A stretch of DNA of 41,238 bases from Candidatus Blackburnbacteria bacterium RIFCSPLOWO2_01_FULL_40_20 (GTDB taxonomy: Bacteria; Patescibacteriota; Microgenomatia; UBA8517; UBA10165), in contig MHCC01000027.1 in NCBI GenBank assembly GCA_001816475.1, positions 75,312 through 116,549 on the forward strand, written 5' to 3'. This document shows, in pieces, positions 16,226 to 26,357 of this stretch. Position numbers and translations under genes: made by a program. The notes beneath the pieces were generated by a model. The model searched no databases and was not told the DNA's origin. It saw only the letters and a list, made by a program, of their open reading frames with translations. Position 1 is the stretch's first letter; every line of letters starts with the position of its first letter.

Positions 16226-19200
16226 CTAGCACTCCGCATGGCCACAGGAGTAGCATTTACTGCATCCTTCCTCGTGTACCAGGGCTAATGCACCGCATTG
16301 TGGGCAAATGTCAGCTGATGCCCTGTCATACGGGGCTATCTCAGCTGTCGCACCGCGAAGTTTGTCAAATTCAGCTGATGCCCTGTCATACGGGGCTATC
16401 TCAGCTGTCGCACCGCGAAGTTTGTCAAATTCAGCTGAGGCCGGCGTGGGGTCAGGGTTGTGCGCCGCCATGACAGCCTCAGCTTGCAATTGGGAAGGTG
16501 TTTCGCCCAAGGCCTGGCCGTTGGGCAAATCTGTTGTAATAAAACTATCTCCATTTAAAGTTGCACCACTACCGTTGAGTAGATTTATTCCATTTGTTTT
16601 TTTCTCTACTCCAAAGTGGCGTGCAAGAGCAATTGCTATCGCGTCAGGCAAAGAGCGAATTTTGTTTGGTCCAAAACCAACCGTTCTCCGACCTCCAATT
16701 CCTGACAATTGATCAACAATTTCCCACACTCTATCTTTTGAGCCTGTGTTTCCTTTAATTCTAAACATTGCCGATATCAAACGCCCCAAAGCCTCAGCCA
16801 TCCCAGCAACATCAGATCCGGCCCTACCAATATTAATAAACACTTCAAGCGGGTTGTCGGCCTCGTCGCGATTAATTGTAATGAACGCAGTGCCTGTTGG
16901 AGTAACTACTCTGTAGGTTACCCCTTCTGCTTTCTCTGGCCTTGACACTAACAAGTTTTGAGTAGTTTTTACAAAAGCCACTGGAACTTCTTTCTTGGGC
17001 GTGGCCTCTTCTCTTGACAAAACTCCAGGACGAGAACCTTCTCTCATATATGTAATTCCCTTGCACCCTAGTTCATAAGCCAACGAGTAGAGCCTTTTAA
17101 CATCTTCTATTGTGTGTACGTTTGGAGCATTAACAGTCTTTGAAATTGATGCGTCAACATATTTTTGAACTGCTGCTTGTACCTTAATATGTTCTTCTGG
17201 AATAAGATCGTTTGCAGATACAAAATATGAAGGGATCGGTTCGTCTGGATGCATTTCCTTCCATGTTTGGTAAAGTGGGTGGTAAATCTTATGCTCCCCA
17301 ATTCTGTCTCGCCTGGTGAATGAAAATTCGTATACCGGCTCAATTCCCGACGTAACTCCAGCCATCAAAGAAGTTGAACCTGTTGGAGCCTGCATTAAGA
17401 TAACAGCGTTTCTAACTCCTTGTTTTTTGATCTTTGTGCGAATATCTTCCGGTAGTTGCTTAATAAATTCACCTTCAAGATATTTTTCTTTATCAAATTT
17501 CGGAAAAGCGCCTTTTTCGCGAGACGTGTCAACTGATGCATCAAACGCCGCATCTCTTATTGTCTTATAAATTTTCTCAACAACTGGAATTGACTCGTCC
17601 GAACCATACCGAATCTTCATTTTAATCAACGCATCTCCCAACCCCATTGTTCCAACACCAATTCTTCGCTCCCCATTAAGTTGCGCTTCTCTAATTCCTT
17701 CAAAGATGTAGATGTCTCCATCAACTACATTATCCAAAAACCTTACTGCCACTCTTGTGTGATCTGCCAAGGATTCATAATCCATTTCCCCTTGATCATT
17801 AACAAATGCTGCAAGATTTAACGAACCAAGGTTGCAAACACCGTATGGTGGAAGCGGTTCTTCGCCACAATTTGAAACAACTATGCCATTTGCTGTAAAT
17901 CTATGAACATTGCTTACCGTGATATCAAAAACATCTTCAATCCCGTCTTCTTCTAAGCGGTCGAATGTCGCCAAAAAGGAAGCTTTATATGGTCCCCTTT
18001 CGTAAATTGCAAGACTGGAACGAAGCTTTTCTTGTTTTTCTTCTTGCAAAAATCCGATCAGCGCAGCAAATTTTGAAATTCCGTCTTTTGAAATAATTAA
18101 GTCGTGATAGGCCTTTGTGTTATATAACTTTTTGCCTCCTTTCCCATCAGGGAGGAGTCTTTTTTGATCAGTCCTTCTGTTGTAATATATTTTACTTATA
18201 ATTCCAAAGTTAGTAAGCAGTCTTTGCACATTTACTAATAATTCTATGCTTATTGAAGTCAGCCTTACACTTACTCCCTTGTCTGGTGTTCCACAAACAC
18301 AACCGTCACTTGAAAAAAGTCCTTGTAAGAATCCTCTTTGCAAAGTCTCAGAACCCATAAAAATCGATTCAGGAACAATGTGTTTTTTGCCGTAAGCAAA
18401 CCCCAGTCTTGTTGCTATACGGTGAAGTCTTTCTGACTTAACAACAGCCTTGTTTTCTTTCTGAACAAATACTGGGCTAACCGAATAGTTTCTTGTTGTT
18501 AAGCCTTCAGCGCTGACCAGCGCTGATACTGCTGAGGCGAACATTGGTGCAAGTTCTTGTTTTTCATTTTGATAAAAGAAGAGTTCTGCTCTATCTTTCT
18601 TCATTGATCCGTCTCCAACCAACCATCCCCAAACCCGACCTTCTTCTAGTGTTCCCCTCGTGCCAAATGCGCCACGATTGGACAAAAGCAATTTATCTCC
18701 CTTTATTAATTTTCCAGCTTCAACCATCCCTTTTGATGTGTAAACTTTATGGTCCTCCGTCAGGCGAAGTTCATAACCTTCTAGTGTATGCAGCTTATAA
18801 ACCCTTTTTATTCCAGTTAAAACAGGAGGCGAAGCCAAATACCCCTTACCGTCAACCACAGCCATAAACGGTCTACCGGCGCTATACAAATCTCCCATTC
18901 TCGCCATACCCATATTTGTTGTCACTAAGGTATCTCCAGTAACACAAGGATTGGTACAAATAAGGCGATTAAAATACCAAGTACTTGAAAGTTTATTTGT
19001 TCGCTCCATAAAATGAAGCCCAGGTTCGGCCGAAGTCCACGCAGCTTCACAAATTAAATCCCAAAGATAACGGGCTCTAATTGTCTTATGAATTTTTACT
19101 TTTTTACCAGCAGCTATCCAATTTTCCAAAACTCCATCCCAAACAGCATCGTATTCAGGATCATCCAAGTCAGGAAAAAGAAGTGGCCAATCCTCATCGC

Positions 19201-19978
19201 GTTTAACTGCTTCCATCAAACGATCCGAAACGCAAACAGATAAATTTGCTCCAGGAATCCGTGTCAAATCTTTCTTGATAGTTATGAACTCCTCAATGTC
19301 AGGATGCCAATCCCAAAGCATCAACATTAATGCGCCACGTCGAGTTCCGCCCTGTTGAATAACATCATGTGTTGCTACCGAGTACAATTCAGCCCAATTC
19401 ATTGGACCTGAAGAAAAACCGTTTACTTTTTTAACACGTGCACCTCGGGGCCTTAAACTTGATAAGTTAATCCCCGCCCCCCCACCTCTGGCCATAATAT
19501 CAATCATTTGGGCCAAGTTTTCCATTATCCCGTGGCGTGAATCTTTCGGCGAGGGCAAAACATAACAGTTGTAGTAAGTAACATCAAACCCCGTTCCAGC
19601 CCCTGCCAAGATTCTTCCACCAGGAACAAATTTGAAGTCTTGCATCGCTTGACAAAATTTCCCTTCCCATTCTTTTTGCTTGTCATTAGTTTTTTCAATT
19701 CTTGAAACAGCTTTAGCGATTCTTCTCCACATTTGCTCCGGGTATTTCTCAAGAGGAGCACCCGCATCGTCTTTTAGGGAATATCGGTCAAGGAAAACTT
19801 TTTGAGCAATGCCTTCCATTTGTGTTCCATGCTCTAGGGGGTCAGGATTGACTCGAACTAACGTAGGATTTTTTTGTATTATTGGCGGAAAGTAAACTCC
19901 ATTTCCGTTTCCATCTTTTCTCTTGTTTTCTTTTTTCTGGCCTTCTGCTTGGGAAGTTATTGCTATTTGTTTTTGCAT
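16226..19978 (-). CDS. nrdJ: Class II (adenosylcobalamin-dependent) ribonucleotide reductase containing an intein
   Basis: NCYVLPSPKDSRHGIMENLAQM, GGTRRGALMLML, TNPC/GEEPLPPYGVCNLGSLNL, MQAPTGSTSLMAGVTSGIEPVYEF, C-terminal Cys-rich CPQCGAL...CSKCYSCGHAEC. Confidence 0.95.
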   Translation of the reverse strand: MQKQIAITSQAEGQKKENKRKDGNGNGVYFPPIIQKNPTLVRVNPDPLEHGTQMEGIAQKVFLDRYSLKDDAGAPLEKYPEQMWRRIAKAVSRIEKTNDKQKEWEGKFCQAMQDFKFVPGGRILAGAGTGFDVTYYNCYVLPSPKDSRHGIMENLAQMIDIMARGGGAGINLSSLRPRGARVKKVNGFSSGPMNWAELYSVATHDVIQQGGTRRGALMLMLWDWHPDIEEFITIKKDLTRIPGANLSVCVSDRLMEAVKRDEDWPLLFPDLDDPEYDAVWDGVLENWIAAGKKVKIHKTIRARYLWDLICEAAWTSAEPGLHFMERTNKLSSTWYFNRLICTNPCVTGDTLVTTNMGMARMGDLYSAGRPFMAVVDGKGYLASPPVLTGIKRVYKLHTLEGYELRLTEDHKVYTSKGMVEAGKLIKGDKLLLSNRGAFGTRGTLEEGRVWGWLVGDGSMKKDRAELFFYQNEKQELAPMFASAVSALVSAEGLTTRNYSVSPVFVQKENKAVVKSERLHRIATRLGFAYGKKHIVPESIFMGSETLQRGFLQGLFSSDGCVCGTPDKGVSVRLTSISIELLVNVQRLLTNFGIISKIYYNRRTDQKRLLPDGKGGKKLYNTKAYHDLIISKDGISKFAALIGFLQEEKQEKLRSSLAIYERGPYKASFLATFDRLEEDGIEDVFDITVSNVHRFTANGIVVSNCGEEPLPPYGVCNLGSLNLAAFVNDQGEMDYESLADHTRVAVRFLDNVVDGDIYIFEGIREAQLNGERRIGVGTMGLGDALIKMKIRYGSDESIPVVEKIYKTIRDAAFDASVDTSREKGAFPKFDKEKYLEGEFIKQLPEDIRTKIKKQGVRNAVILMQAPTGSTSLMAGVTSGIEPVYEFSFTRRDRIGEHKIYHPLYQTWKEMHPDEPIPSYFVSANDLIPEEHIKVQAAVQKYVDASISKTVNAPNVHTIEDVKRLYSLAYELGCKGITYMREGSRPGVLSREEATPKKEVPVAFVKTTQNLLVSRPEKAEGVTYRVVTPTGTAFITINRDEADNPLEVFINIGRAGSDVAGMAEALGRLISAMFRIKGNTGSKDRVWEIVDQLSGIGGRRTVGFGPNKIRSLPDAIAIALARHFGVEKKTNGINLLNGSGATLNGDSFITTDLPNGQALGETPSQLQAEAVMAAHNPDPTPASAEFDKLRGATAEIAPYDRASAEFDKLRGATAEIAPYDRASADICPQCGALALVHEEGCSKCYSCGHAEC
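16311..16438. repeat. Perfect 60-bp tandem duplication in nrdJ 3' region (20-aa repeat)
   Basis: 16311-16370 and 16371-16430 identical, followed by a partial tcagctga. Confidence 0.97.
17870..18946 (-). mobile_element. Intein with LAGLIDADG endonuclease domain (359 aa) in nrdJ
   Basis: Starts CVTGDTLVTTNMG, ends VHRFTANGIVVSN followed by Cys; LAGLIDADG-like VWGWLVGDGSM and RGFLQGLFSSDG. Confidence 0.92.
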
Positions 19979-20143
19979 ATTTTGTTACTAGTGTGCGAAA
20001 AATTTGTTAAACTTTTTAAAGAAAGTTTCACGTCTGCATAATCCAATAATAAATCCTTGCTGTCAACTGCAAACTTCTATATCACACCAAATCACTTCAC
20101 GCACTGCCCAAGGCTGTAAAATTTTGTAACAATAATGGAGAAC

Positions 20144-20755
20144 TCAAGGCTGGTTTTTGGGTGCTGGTCTTTGTTTTTCGTTTAACCCATGAACAGATTT
20201 TTCATAAATGCTTTTTGGCACATCCATTATTTGGTTTAAGCCGGGTTTTGCGTCCTCCGGAGAATTATCCATTGACTGCCTGATAATTTCCATGTGTTTT
20301 AATGAAGCACTTGCTAGTTTTTCCAAAAAATCCCCTGTGTTTACTCCTTTTTTACTGGCTGCCTCTTGCTCTTTATACGCACTTTCCAAATACTGTTCGG
20401 CCTTCAATGCCGTTGGAACCCCCAAGTTTGCATTTCCGTTTTTTATCAACCTTTGGGCCATCAAAATCCTTTTGTCTGCAAATAATAAATATAACTCTGC
20501 TCGTCGGACCGGATCTCGGTTTACAAATATCCAAGCCCAGTCTCTTAATGCTTTGGTAGGCCATAAAATGTGGTCAGGTAAAACACTTCCCGGATACGGG
20601 AGTGGATATTCAATTTCTTCAGTTAAGTCTTTGTTTATGACAACACTGGCAGGTTGAGTAAAATTATATGTTGGAGTTGCTGATTTGAATATAGAAACAA
20701 GAAGTACAAAACAGGCAATGAATAAAACTGTAATTCTCCCAGCCAAACGAGCCAT
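20144..20755 (-). CDS. DUF5667-like membrane protein
   Basis: Signal/TM, YPLPYPGSVLPDHILWPTKALRDWAWIFVNRDPVRRAELYLLFADKRI. Confidence 0.65.
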   Translation of the reverse strand: MARLAGRITVLFIACFVLLVSIFKSATPTYNFTQPASVVINKDLTEEIEYPLPYPGSVLPDHILWPTKALRDWAWIFVNRDPVRRAELYLLFADKRILMAQRLIKNGNANLGVPTALKAEQYLESAYKEQEAASKKGVNTGDFLEKLASASLKHMEIIRQSMDNSPEDAKPGLNQIMDVPKSIYEKSVHGLNEKQRPAPKNQP

Positions 20756-20797
20756 ATTCCAAGGTAAACACCATCTTAGTTGAAGGCACTCTTCGTG

Positions 20798-21310
20798 TCA
20801 AGAAAATCTGTGTTCTCGAGGCAAAATATTACACTCTAGAAGAGACATCTCTATTGCCTCAATAACAAGCTCCACACGTTTTCTTGCTTGGGCAAGATCT
20901 ATAAAATTTTTTTCTTTTGGGAACCAGTGAAAAATAATGTTTCTGGATTCTTTCCACACATTCCAAAGAAATTGGGGAAGTTGTGCGGATTGGCACAACT
21001 TTGTTAAATCATCATATACCCAGGAATCGTTTCTAAACCTTTTTGGCAAACCCGGATTTAATGATTTACCAATTCTGAAGTGGTCACTTTCATATTGAAA
21101 CTTATTAATCAAGCCAAGGTCTAAAAACAACTTTTTTAAAAATCCTTCGTATGCTTTGGCAATAGGAAATGCTATAAATGCATAGTCGTGAAAATTATCC
21201 ACACCATTTTCTTCGCGTGCTAAAAGCAGCAAAGATTCCTCAATCAAGCACCTTTGCCCCTCCTCAAGGTAACTCCACCAAACTTTTTGTTTAATCTCCT
21301 GAATGTCCAT
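20798..21310 (-). CDS. RnlA/LsoA toxin-like domain protein
   Basis: YAFIAFPIAKAYEGFLKKLFLDLGLI...FRIGKSLNP...RNIIFHWFP resembles CPR proteins annotated RnlA family. Confidence 0.55.
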   Translation of the reverse strand: MDIQEIKQKVWWSYLEEGQRCLIEESLLLLAREENGVDNFHDYAFIAFPIAKAYEGFLKKLFLDLGLINKFQYESDHFRIGKSLNPGLPKRFRNDSWVYDDLTKLCQSAQLPQFLWNVWKESRNIIFHWFPKEKNFIDLAQARKRVELVIEAIEMSLLECNILPREHRFS

Positions 21311-21395
21311 TTTTAATACTAGTAATTACATTATAATACTTCACCAACTATCAAACAAAAGCATTTTTTTGTACGAACAGTTTAAATTTCGTATA

Positions 21396-23738
21396 ATGGA
21401 TACCATGTCCAAATTTACCCACCTTAAAACATTGCCTCCAGTAAAGACTCTTTGGAGATTTGCAAAAAAGAAGAAAGTTTCACTCCCTTTCTTTATTTTC
21501 TCTTTTTCATTTTTTGTTTTAATTTACATATACTGGGGACTTCCCTTCCCAACACAACTTACCTCTGAGGCACGCAACCCAGTTTCTACTCAACTTCTGG
21601 ACAGAAACGGAAGGCTAATCTACGAGATATTTGAAGAAAAGCGAAGAACGCCAATTAATATTCAAGAGCTTCCTCCTTACGTTGCCCAAGCAACGATTGC
21701 AATAGAAGACAAGGATTTCTACAAACACCATGGTTTGTCGCTAACCGGCATTGGGCGAGCGTTCTTAAAAACCACCACTCAAGGCGAGCTGCAAGGTGGG
21801 TCAACAATTACTCAACAGTTAGTCAAAACCACTCTATTATCGCCCGAGCGCACAGTTAAAAGAAAAATCAGGGAACTAACATTAACTCTAATTATTGAAA
21901 CGCTTTATCCTAAAGACAAGATACTTGAAATGTATTTAAATAATGTCCCCTATGGAGGAACAGCCTGGGGTATTGAGTCGGCTGCTCATACCTATTTTGG
22001 CAAAAATGCAAAAGACTTAAGTTTGCCTGAGGCCGCAATAATTGCCGGTTTGCCTGCTGCACCAACTCGTTTTTCTCCGCTTGGAGCCCACCCTGAACTT
22101 GCATTAGACCGTCAAAAATTAGTTCTTAAGAGAATGGTTGAAGACGGGTACATTTCTCAAGAAGAAGCTGAGCGAGCTGAGAATAAACAACTTAGTTTTA
22201 TAAAACAAGATAATATTAAAGCTCCACATTTTGCACTTTGGGTAAAAGAACAATTAGTAGAAAAGTATGGAGAACATCAAGTTGAGCGAGGAGGTTTAAG
22301 GGTTAAAACAACGCTGGACTTGGAGCTTCAGGATTTTGCCCAACAAACAATCGCTACAGAAGTTGGAAAACTTAAAAAAGAGAACGTTGGTAATGGCGCC
22401 GCAATCATTACAAATCCAAAAACTGGAGAAATATATGCAATGATTGGCTCAAAAGATTATTTTGCGCAAGATGAGGACGGGAAGGTAAATATTGTCTTGA
22501 GCAAACGTCAGCCCGGATCTTCAATCAAGCCACTAAATTATGCGCTTGCCCTGTCAAATGGGAATATAACACCTGCCACCCCACTGGCCGACGTGCCTTC
22601 TTGTTTTACTAATCCTGGCCAACCTTTGTATTGTCCAGTCAACTATAACCATTCATTTAACGGCGCCGTCCAAGCACGGTTTGCTCTTGGAAACTCTCTA
22701 AATATCCCAGCAGTTCGAGTCCTAGCGTTAAATGGCGTCTCTGAATTTGTCGACTTTGCAAGAAAAATGGGGATCTCAACATTTGAGGACCCTTCAAAAT
22801 ATGGTTTGTCACTGACCTTGGGAGGAGGAGAAGTAAAAATGATAGATATGGCCAAAGCATTTGGTGCATTTGCCAACGGCGGCTTGCGACAAGAACCAGT
22901 TTCAATACTTGAAGTTAAAGATTGGCAAGGGAGTGTGTTTGAAGAAAATCAAATAAAAGAAGGAGACCGCGTATTGCCCATGGAAGTTTCCTATTTAATC
23001 TCACATGTGCTGCTTGATAACAACGCACGATCCGCAACTTTTGGAACAACATCATACCTTATTGTTGGAAACCACCCTGAGGTCTCTGTTAAAACCGGAA
23101 CTACACAAAATTTACGCGACAACTGGACAATTGGATATAGTCCGGAAGTGGTTGTTGCAACATGGGTTGGAAACAATGATAACGAGGAAATGTCGCGTAT
23201 CGCCTCGGGTGTAACAGGCGCTGCTCCAATTTGGAATAAGCTTATAAAACGAGCGCTTGACCGGATTGAGGCAGGAGAACTGGGAGGTACTGGGGAACAG
23301 CTTAACAAACATGCCCACATTTGGCCAAACAAACCCGGAAGTGTTATTGGAACAAACGTTTGCGCAACAACAGGATCCCTTCCACCCGGAGGATCCCTTA
23401 ATCCCGAAGACCCAAACCAACCAACGGATCCCGGATGCCCTATTCGATTTGAATTTTTCTTGCAAGATTTTCCACCCAAAACCTCTGAACCATTAACTCG
23501 CCAAGTTTCAGTTTTTAAGGACTCCCAAATGCTGTCGCCCGAAAATGCTGCGCCTGAGGAAATAGAAATTAAAGACCATCAGGTATTTTTAGATCCCTTG
23601 GGTACCCCAGTTTGCCTTGACTGCCCAACTCCTAACTGGCCAGTAACAATAAACCCAGCAAACGTCATTCAACAAACAACCACATTCGTTTCAACCCCAT
23701 CACCCACATCGTTCCAACAAGGAAAAATCGAAGAATAA
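21396..23738 (+). CDS. Class A penicillin-binding protein (transglycosylase/transpeptidase)
   Basis: IEDKDFYKHHGLSLTGIGRAF, GGSTITQQLVK, RQPGSSIKPLNYA, KTGTTQNLRDNWTIGYSP. Confidence 0.93.
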   Translation: MDTMSKFTHLKTLPPVKTLWRFAKKKKVSLPFFIFSFSFFVLIYIYWGLPFPTQLTSEARNPVSTQLLDRNGRLIYEIFEEKRRTPINIQELPPYVAQATIAIEDKDFYKHHGLSLTGIGRAFLKTTTQGELQGGSTITQQLVKTTLLSPERTVKRKIRELTLTLIIETLYPKDKILEMYLNNVPYGGTAWGIESAAHTYFGKNAKDLSLPEAAIIAGLPAAPTRFSPLGAHPELALDRQKLVLKRMVEDGYISQEEAERAENKQLSFIKQDNIKAPHFALWVKEQLVEKYGEHQVERGGLRVKTTLDLELQDFAQQTIATEVGKLKKENVGNGAAIITNPKTGEIYAMIGSKDYFAQDEDGKVNIVLSKRQPGSSIKPLNYALALSNGNITPATPLADVPSCFTNPGQPLYCPVNYNHSFNGAVQARFALGNSLNIPAVRVLALNGVSEFVDFARKMGISTFEDPSKYGLSLTLGGGEVKMIDMAKAFGAFANGGLRQEPVSILEVKDWQGSVFEENQIKEGDRVLPMEVSYLISHVLLDNNARSATFGTTSYLIVGNHPEVSVKTGTTQNLRDNWTIGYSPEVVVATWVGNNDNEEMSRIASGVTGAAPIWNKLIKRALDRIEAGELGGTGEQLNKHAHIWPNKPGSVIGTNVCATTGSLPPGGSLNPEDPNQPTDPGCPIRFEFFLQDFPPKTSEPLTRQVSVFKDSQMLSPENAAPEEIEIKDHQVFLDPLGTPVCLDCPTPNWPVTINPANVIQQTTTFVSTPSPTSFQQGKIEE

Positions 23739-23788
23739 TTTTTCCCCCTACCCAATCTTAAGTCTGACCTGTAAAATCAAGCCGAATT

Positions 23789-26248
23789 ATGCCGGGAGAC
23801 AAGTTCTCTTTCAGGGTGAAATCCGGCTTGACAAAAGTCGAATCGGGTAGCCGGCTATCTGCCGAGACAAAAAGGGCAGTTAAAAAACTGCTCTTTGTTT
23901 TTGTTGCCTTCTTGAATCTGCTGGGGAAACCTTTATTCCTATTGTTGTCAGGTATCTTAATAGTCCTTGTTAGGATAATATACAAAATTAGTCAACTAAA
24001 AATTTCTCCATACCCTGTCATCCTGAGCAAAGCGAATGACCTCTTGCGTATGCAAGGCATTCTGGAACTAATCCAGAGGTTGTTCGTCGCCTACAGCAAA
24101 CTCAGAATGAAAGCTCCAAAATTTATAATCCCACTTCCTCGTTTGCACTTTCTTCCTGTTCTTCCAAGAAAAAAAATTATATTAGTTTTGAGTTTGATCA
24201 TTACTATAACCATAATCGCAAATGGATGGCTTCTTGCTTTAAAAGATCTTCCCCAACCCGGCCAGTTGATCACCAGAAACCAAATTCTTTCAACAAAAAT
24301 ATATGACCGCAATGGCAATTTATTATTTAAGTTTTTTAAAAACCAAAACAGAACCCTGGTAAAACTTGAAGAAGTGCCTGTTTTTGCACGCCTTGCAACA
24401 ATTGCGATTGAGGACTCTGATTTTTATTCACATCCTGGATTCTCAATAAAAGGAATGACTCGGGCAATTTTCAAAAACATTACACGGGGTGAGCTGACAG
24501 GAGGGTCAACAATAACCCAACAAGTTGTTAAAAACACCTTACTTTCGCCTAAAAAAACCTTCAACAGAAAAATAAAAGAGCTTATCTTAGCAATCCAAGT
24601 TGAGATGGCATTCTCAAAAGACCAAATACTCGAGATGTATTTAAACGAGGTATCATACGGTGGTTCTTCATACGGGATCGAAGAAGCTTCCCAGTATTAT
24701 TTTGGAAAACACGTACAAAGCTTAACACTTGCTGAAAGCGCACTGCTGGCTGGCCTTCCAAAAGCTCCAACCACATATTCGCCCTTCGGAGTAAATCCTC
24801 AAATGGCCAAAAACAGACAAAAAGAAGTTTTGCAAAGAATGGTTGAAGATAAATACATAAGCCAGCAAGAAGCAGACCAGGATTTCCAAGAAAACATAGA
24901 ATTCATACCTCACAAAATCGGTATCGAAGCCCCACACTTTGTAATGTATGTCAAGCAACTTTTAGCACAAAAGTATGGGGAGGACGCAGTTGAAAAGGGG
25001 GGTCTTGAAGTAATCACAAGCCTAGACCTTAGTACGCAAAAAATGGCAGAGGGTGTTGTAGCCTTGGAAATGGAAAAAATAAAGAAATTGGGAATTTCAA
25101 ATGGAGCTGCACTCATTACTCGGGCAGGAACTGGGGAAATTTTAGCAATGGTCGGATCAAAAGATTATTTTGATACAAAAAACGACGGCAATTATAATGT
25201 CGCAACGGCGCTAAGACAACCCGGTTCGTCAATTAAACCTGTCAACTATTCATATGCCATCGAGAGCCAACGCTTTACAGCAGCTTCGATCATTTCAGAT
25301 ACACCCATCACCTACCACATTCCCGGTTCTGAGTCCTACACCCCCCACAACTACGACAGCACATATCGTGGAAATGTGACACTCCGCATGGCTCTCGCGT
25401 CATCACTAAACGTTCCTGCAGTTAAAATCTTGGCATCATATGGCGTACGCAAGATGATAGAACAAGCCCAAAATCTGGGGATAACAACCTGGGAAGACCA
25501 GTCAAGATTTGGGTTGTCACTCACCCTGGGCGGCGGAGAAGTAAAAATGATTGACATGAACACAGCTTACGGAACTTTTGCTAATTATGGACGAAGGGTT
25601 GACTCAAACCCGATTGTAAAAATTACGGACTATCGCGGACAGGTCATTGAAGAAAATACGTGTATTCCACGTTTTGAAGGAACATTTCAGCAGTCTAATT
25701 CAATTACCAGATTTCTTGTCCCTCCGGCCTTTGCTGCTGAGGCAAACGAAAATTGCGGAACACCAGCAATTGATCCAAGAGCTGCGTTTATAATCACTGA
25801 TATCTTAAAAGACAACCGTGCACGCAGTCCGGTGTTCGGACCAAATTCTCAACTTGTTATAAAAGATCACCCAGAGGTTGCTGTAAAAACCGGAACAACT
25901 CAAAACCTCCGCGACAACTGGACAATTGGATACACAAAAGATTTTGTTGTCTCAACATGGGTTGGAAACAACAACAACACTCCAATGTCTTACGTTGCCT
26001 CAGGTGTAACGGGAGCCTCCCCAATTTGGCACAACATAATGACCAACCTTTTGGAGTACCTGCCACCCTACGAATGGGAAATCCCTGAAGGCATTGTCCA
26101 AGAAAATATTTGCCTCTCCACTGGAACTTTAGCTTGCGAAGGCTGTCAATCGCGCACGGAATACTTTATTGAAGGAACCCAACCCAAACAACACTGCGCG
26201 ATTAAAAAAGAAGAAGAACCTCTGCCTTCGGGTGGACAAATACTCTAA
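23789..26248 (+). CDS. Class A penicillin-binding protein, paralog with extended N-terminus
   Basis: IEDSDFYSHPGFSIKGMTRAI, GGSTITQQVVK, RQPGSSIKPVNYS, KTGTTQNLRDNWTIGYT. Confidence 0.92.
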   Translation: MPGDKFSFRVKSGLTKVESGSRLSAETKRAVKKLLFVFVAFLNLLGKPLFLLLSGILIVLVRIIYKISQLKISPYPVILSKANDLLRMQGILELIQRLFVAYSKLRMKAPKFIIPLPRLHFLPVLPRKKIILVLSLIITITIIANGWLLALKDLPQPGQLITRNQILSTKIYDRNGNLLFKFFKNQNRTLVKLEEVPVFARLATIAIEDSDFYSHPGFSIKGMTRAIFKNITRGELTGGSTITQQVVKNTLLSPKKTFNRKIKELILAIQVEMAFSKDQILEMYLNEVSYGGSSYGIEEASQYYFGKHVQSLTLAESALLAGLPKAPTTYSPFGVNPQMAKNRQKEVLQRMVEDKYISQQEADQDFQENIEFIPHKIGIEAPHFVMYVKQLLAQKYGEDAVEKGGLEVITSLDLSTQKMAEGVVALEMEKIKKLGISNGAALITRAGTGEILAMVGSKDYFDTKNDGNYNVATALRQPGSSIKPVNYSYAIESQRFTAASIISDTPITYHIPGSESYTPHNYDSTYRGNVTLRMALASSLNVPAVKILASYGVRKMIEQAQNLGITTWEDQSRFGLSLTLGGGEVKMIDMNTAYGTFANYGRRVDSNPIVKITDYRGQVIEENTCIPRFEGTFQQSNSITRFLVPPAFAAEANENCGTPAIDPRAAFIITDILKDNRARSPVFGPNSQLVIKDHPEVAVKTGTTQNLRDNWTIGYTKDFVVSTWVGNNNNTPMSYVASGVTGASPIWHNIMTNLLEYLPPYEWEIPEGIVQENICLSTGTLACEGCQSRTEYFIEGTQPKQHCAIKKEEEPLPSGGQIL
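24016..24110. repeat. Palindromic dispersed repeat embedded in PBP coding sequence
   Basis: TGTCATCCTGAGcaaagcg...CTCAGAATGA with complementary ends. Confidence 0.8.
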
Positions 26249-26252
26249 GAAT

Positions 26253-26352
26253 TTTCAATTTTCAAGCTCCAATTTTCAATGAATTTTCAAACTGTTTAGA
26301 ATTTTGCAAATTGAGATTTGATTGAAAATTGAAAATTGTAAATTGAAAATTA
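26253..26352. repeat. Intergenic heptamer-periodic inverted repeat
   Basis: TTTTCAATTTTCAA ... centre CAAACTGTTT ... TTGAAAATTGAAAATTGTAAATTGAAAATTA. Confidence 0.8.
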
Positions 26353-26357
26353 GTCAC

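Noticed and set aside
19979-20143. Possible cobalamin riboswitch upstream of B12-dependent nrdJ
   Set aside because: No recognisable B12-box or long riboswitch fold was found in the 165-bp spacer.
22991-23479. 162-aa minus-strand ORF opposite the first PBP
   Set aside because: Antisense to a well-supported conserved gene; composition mirrors the PBP codons.
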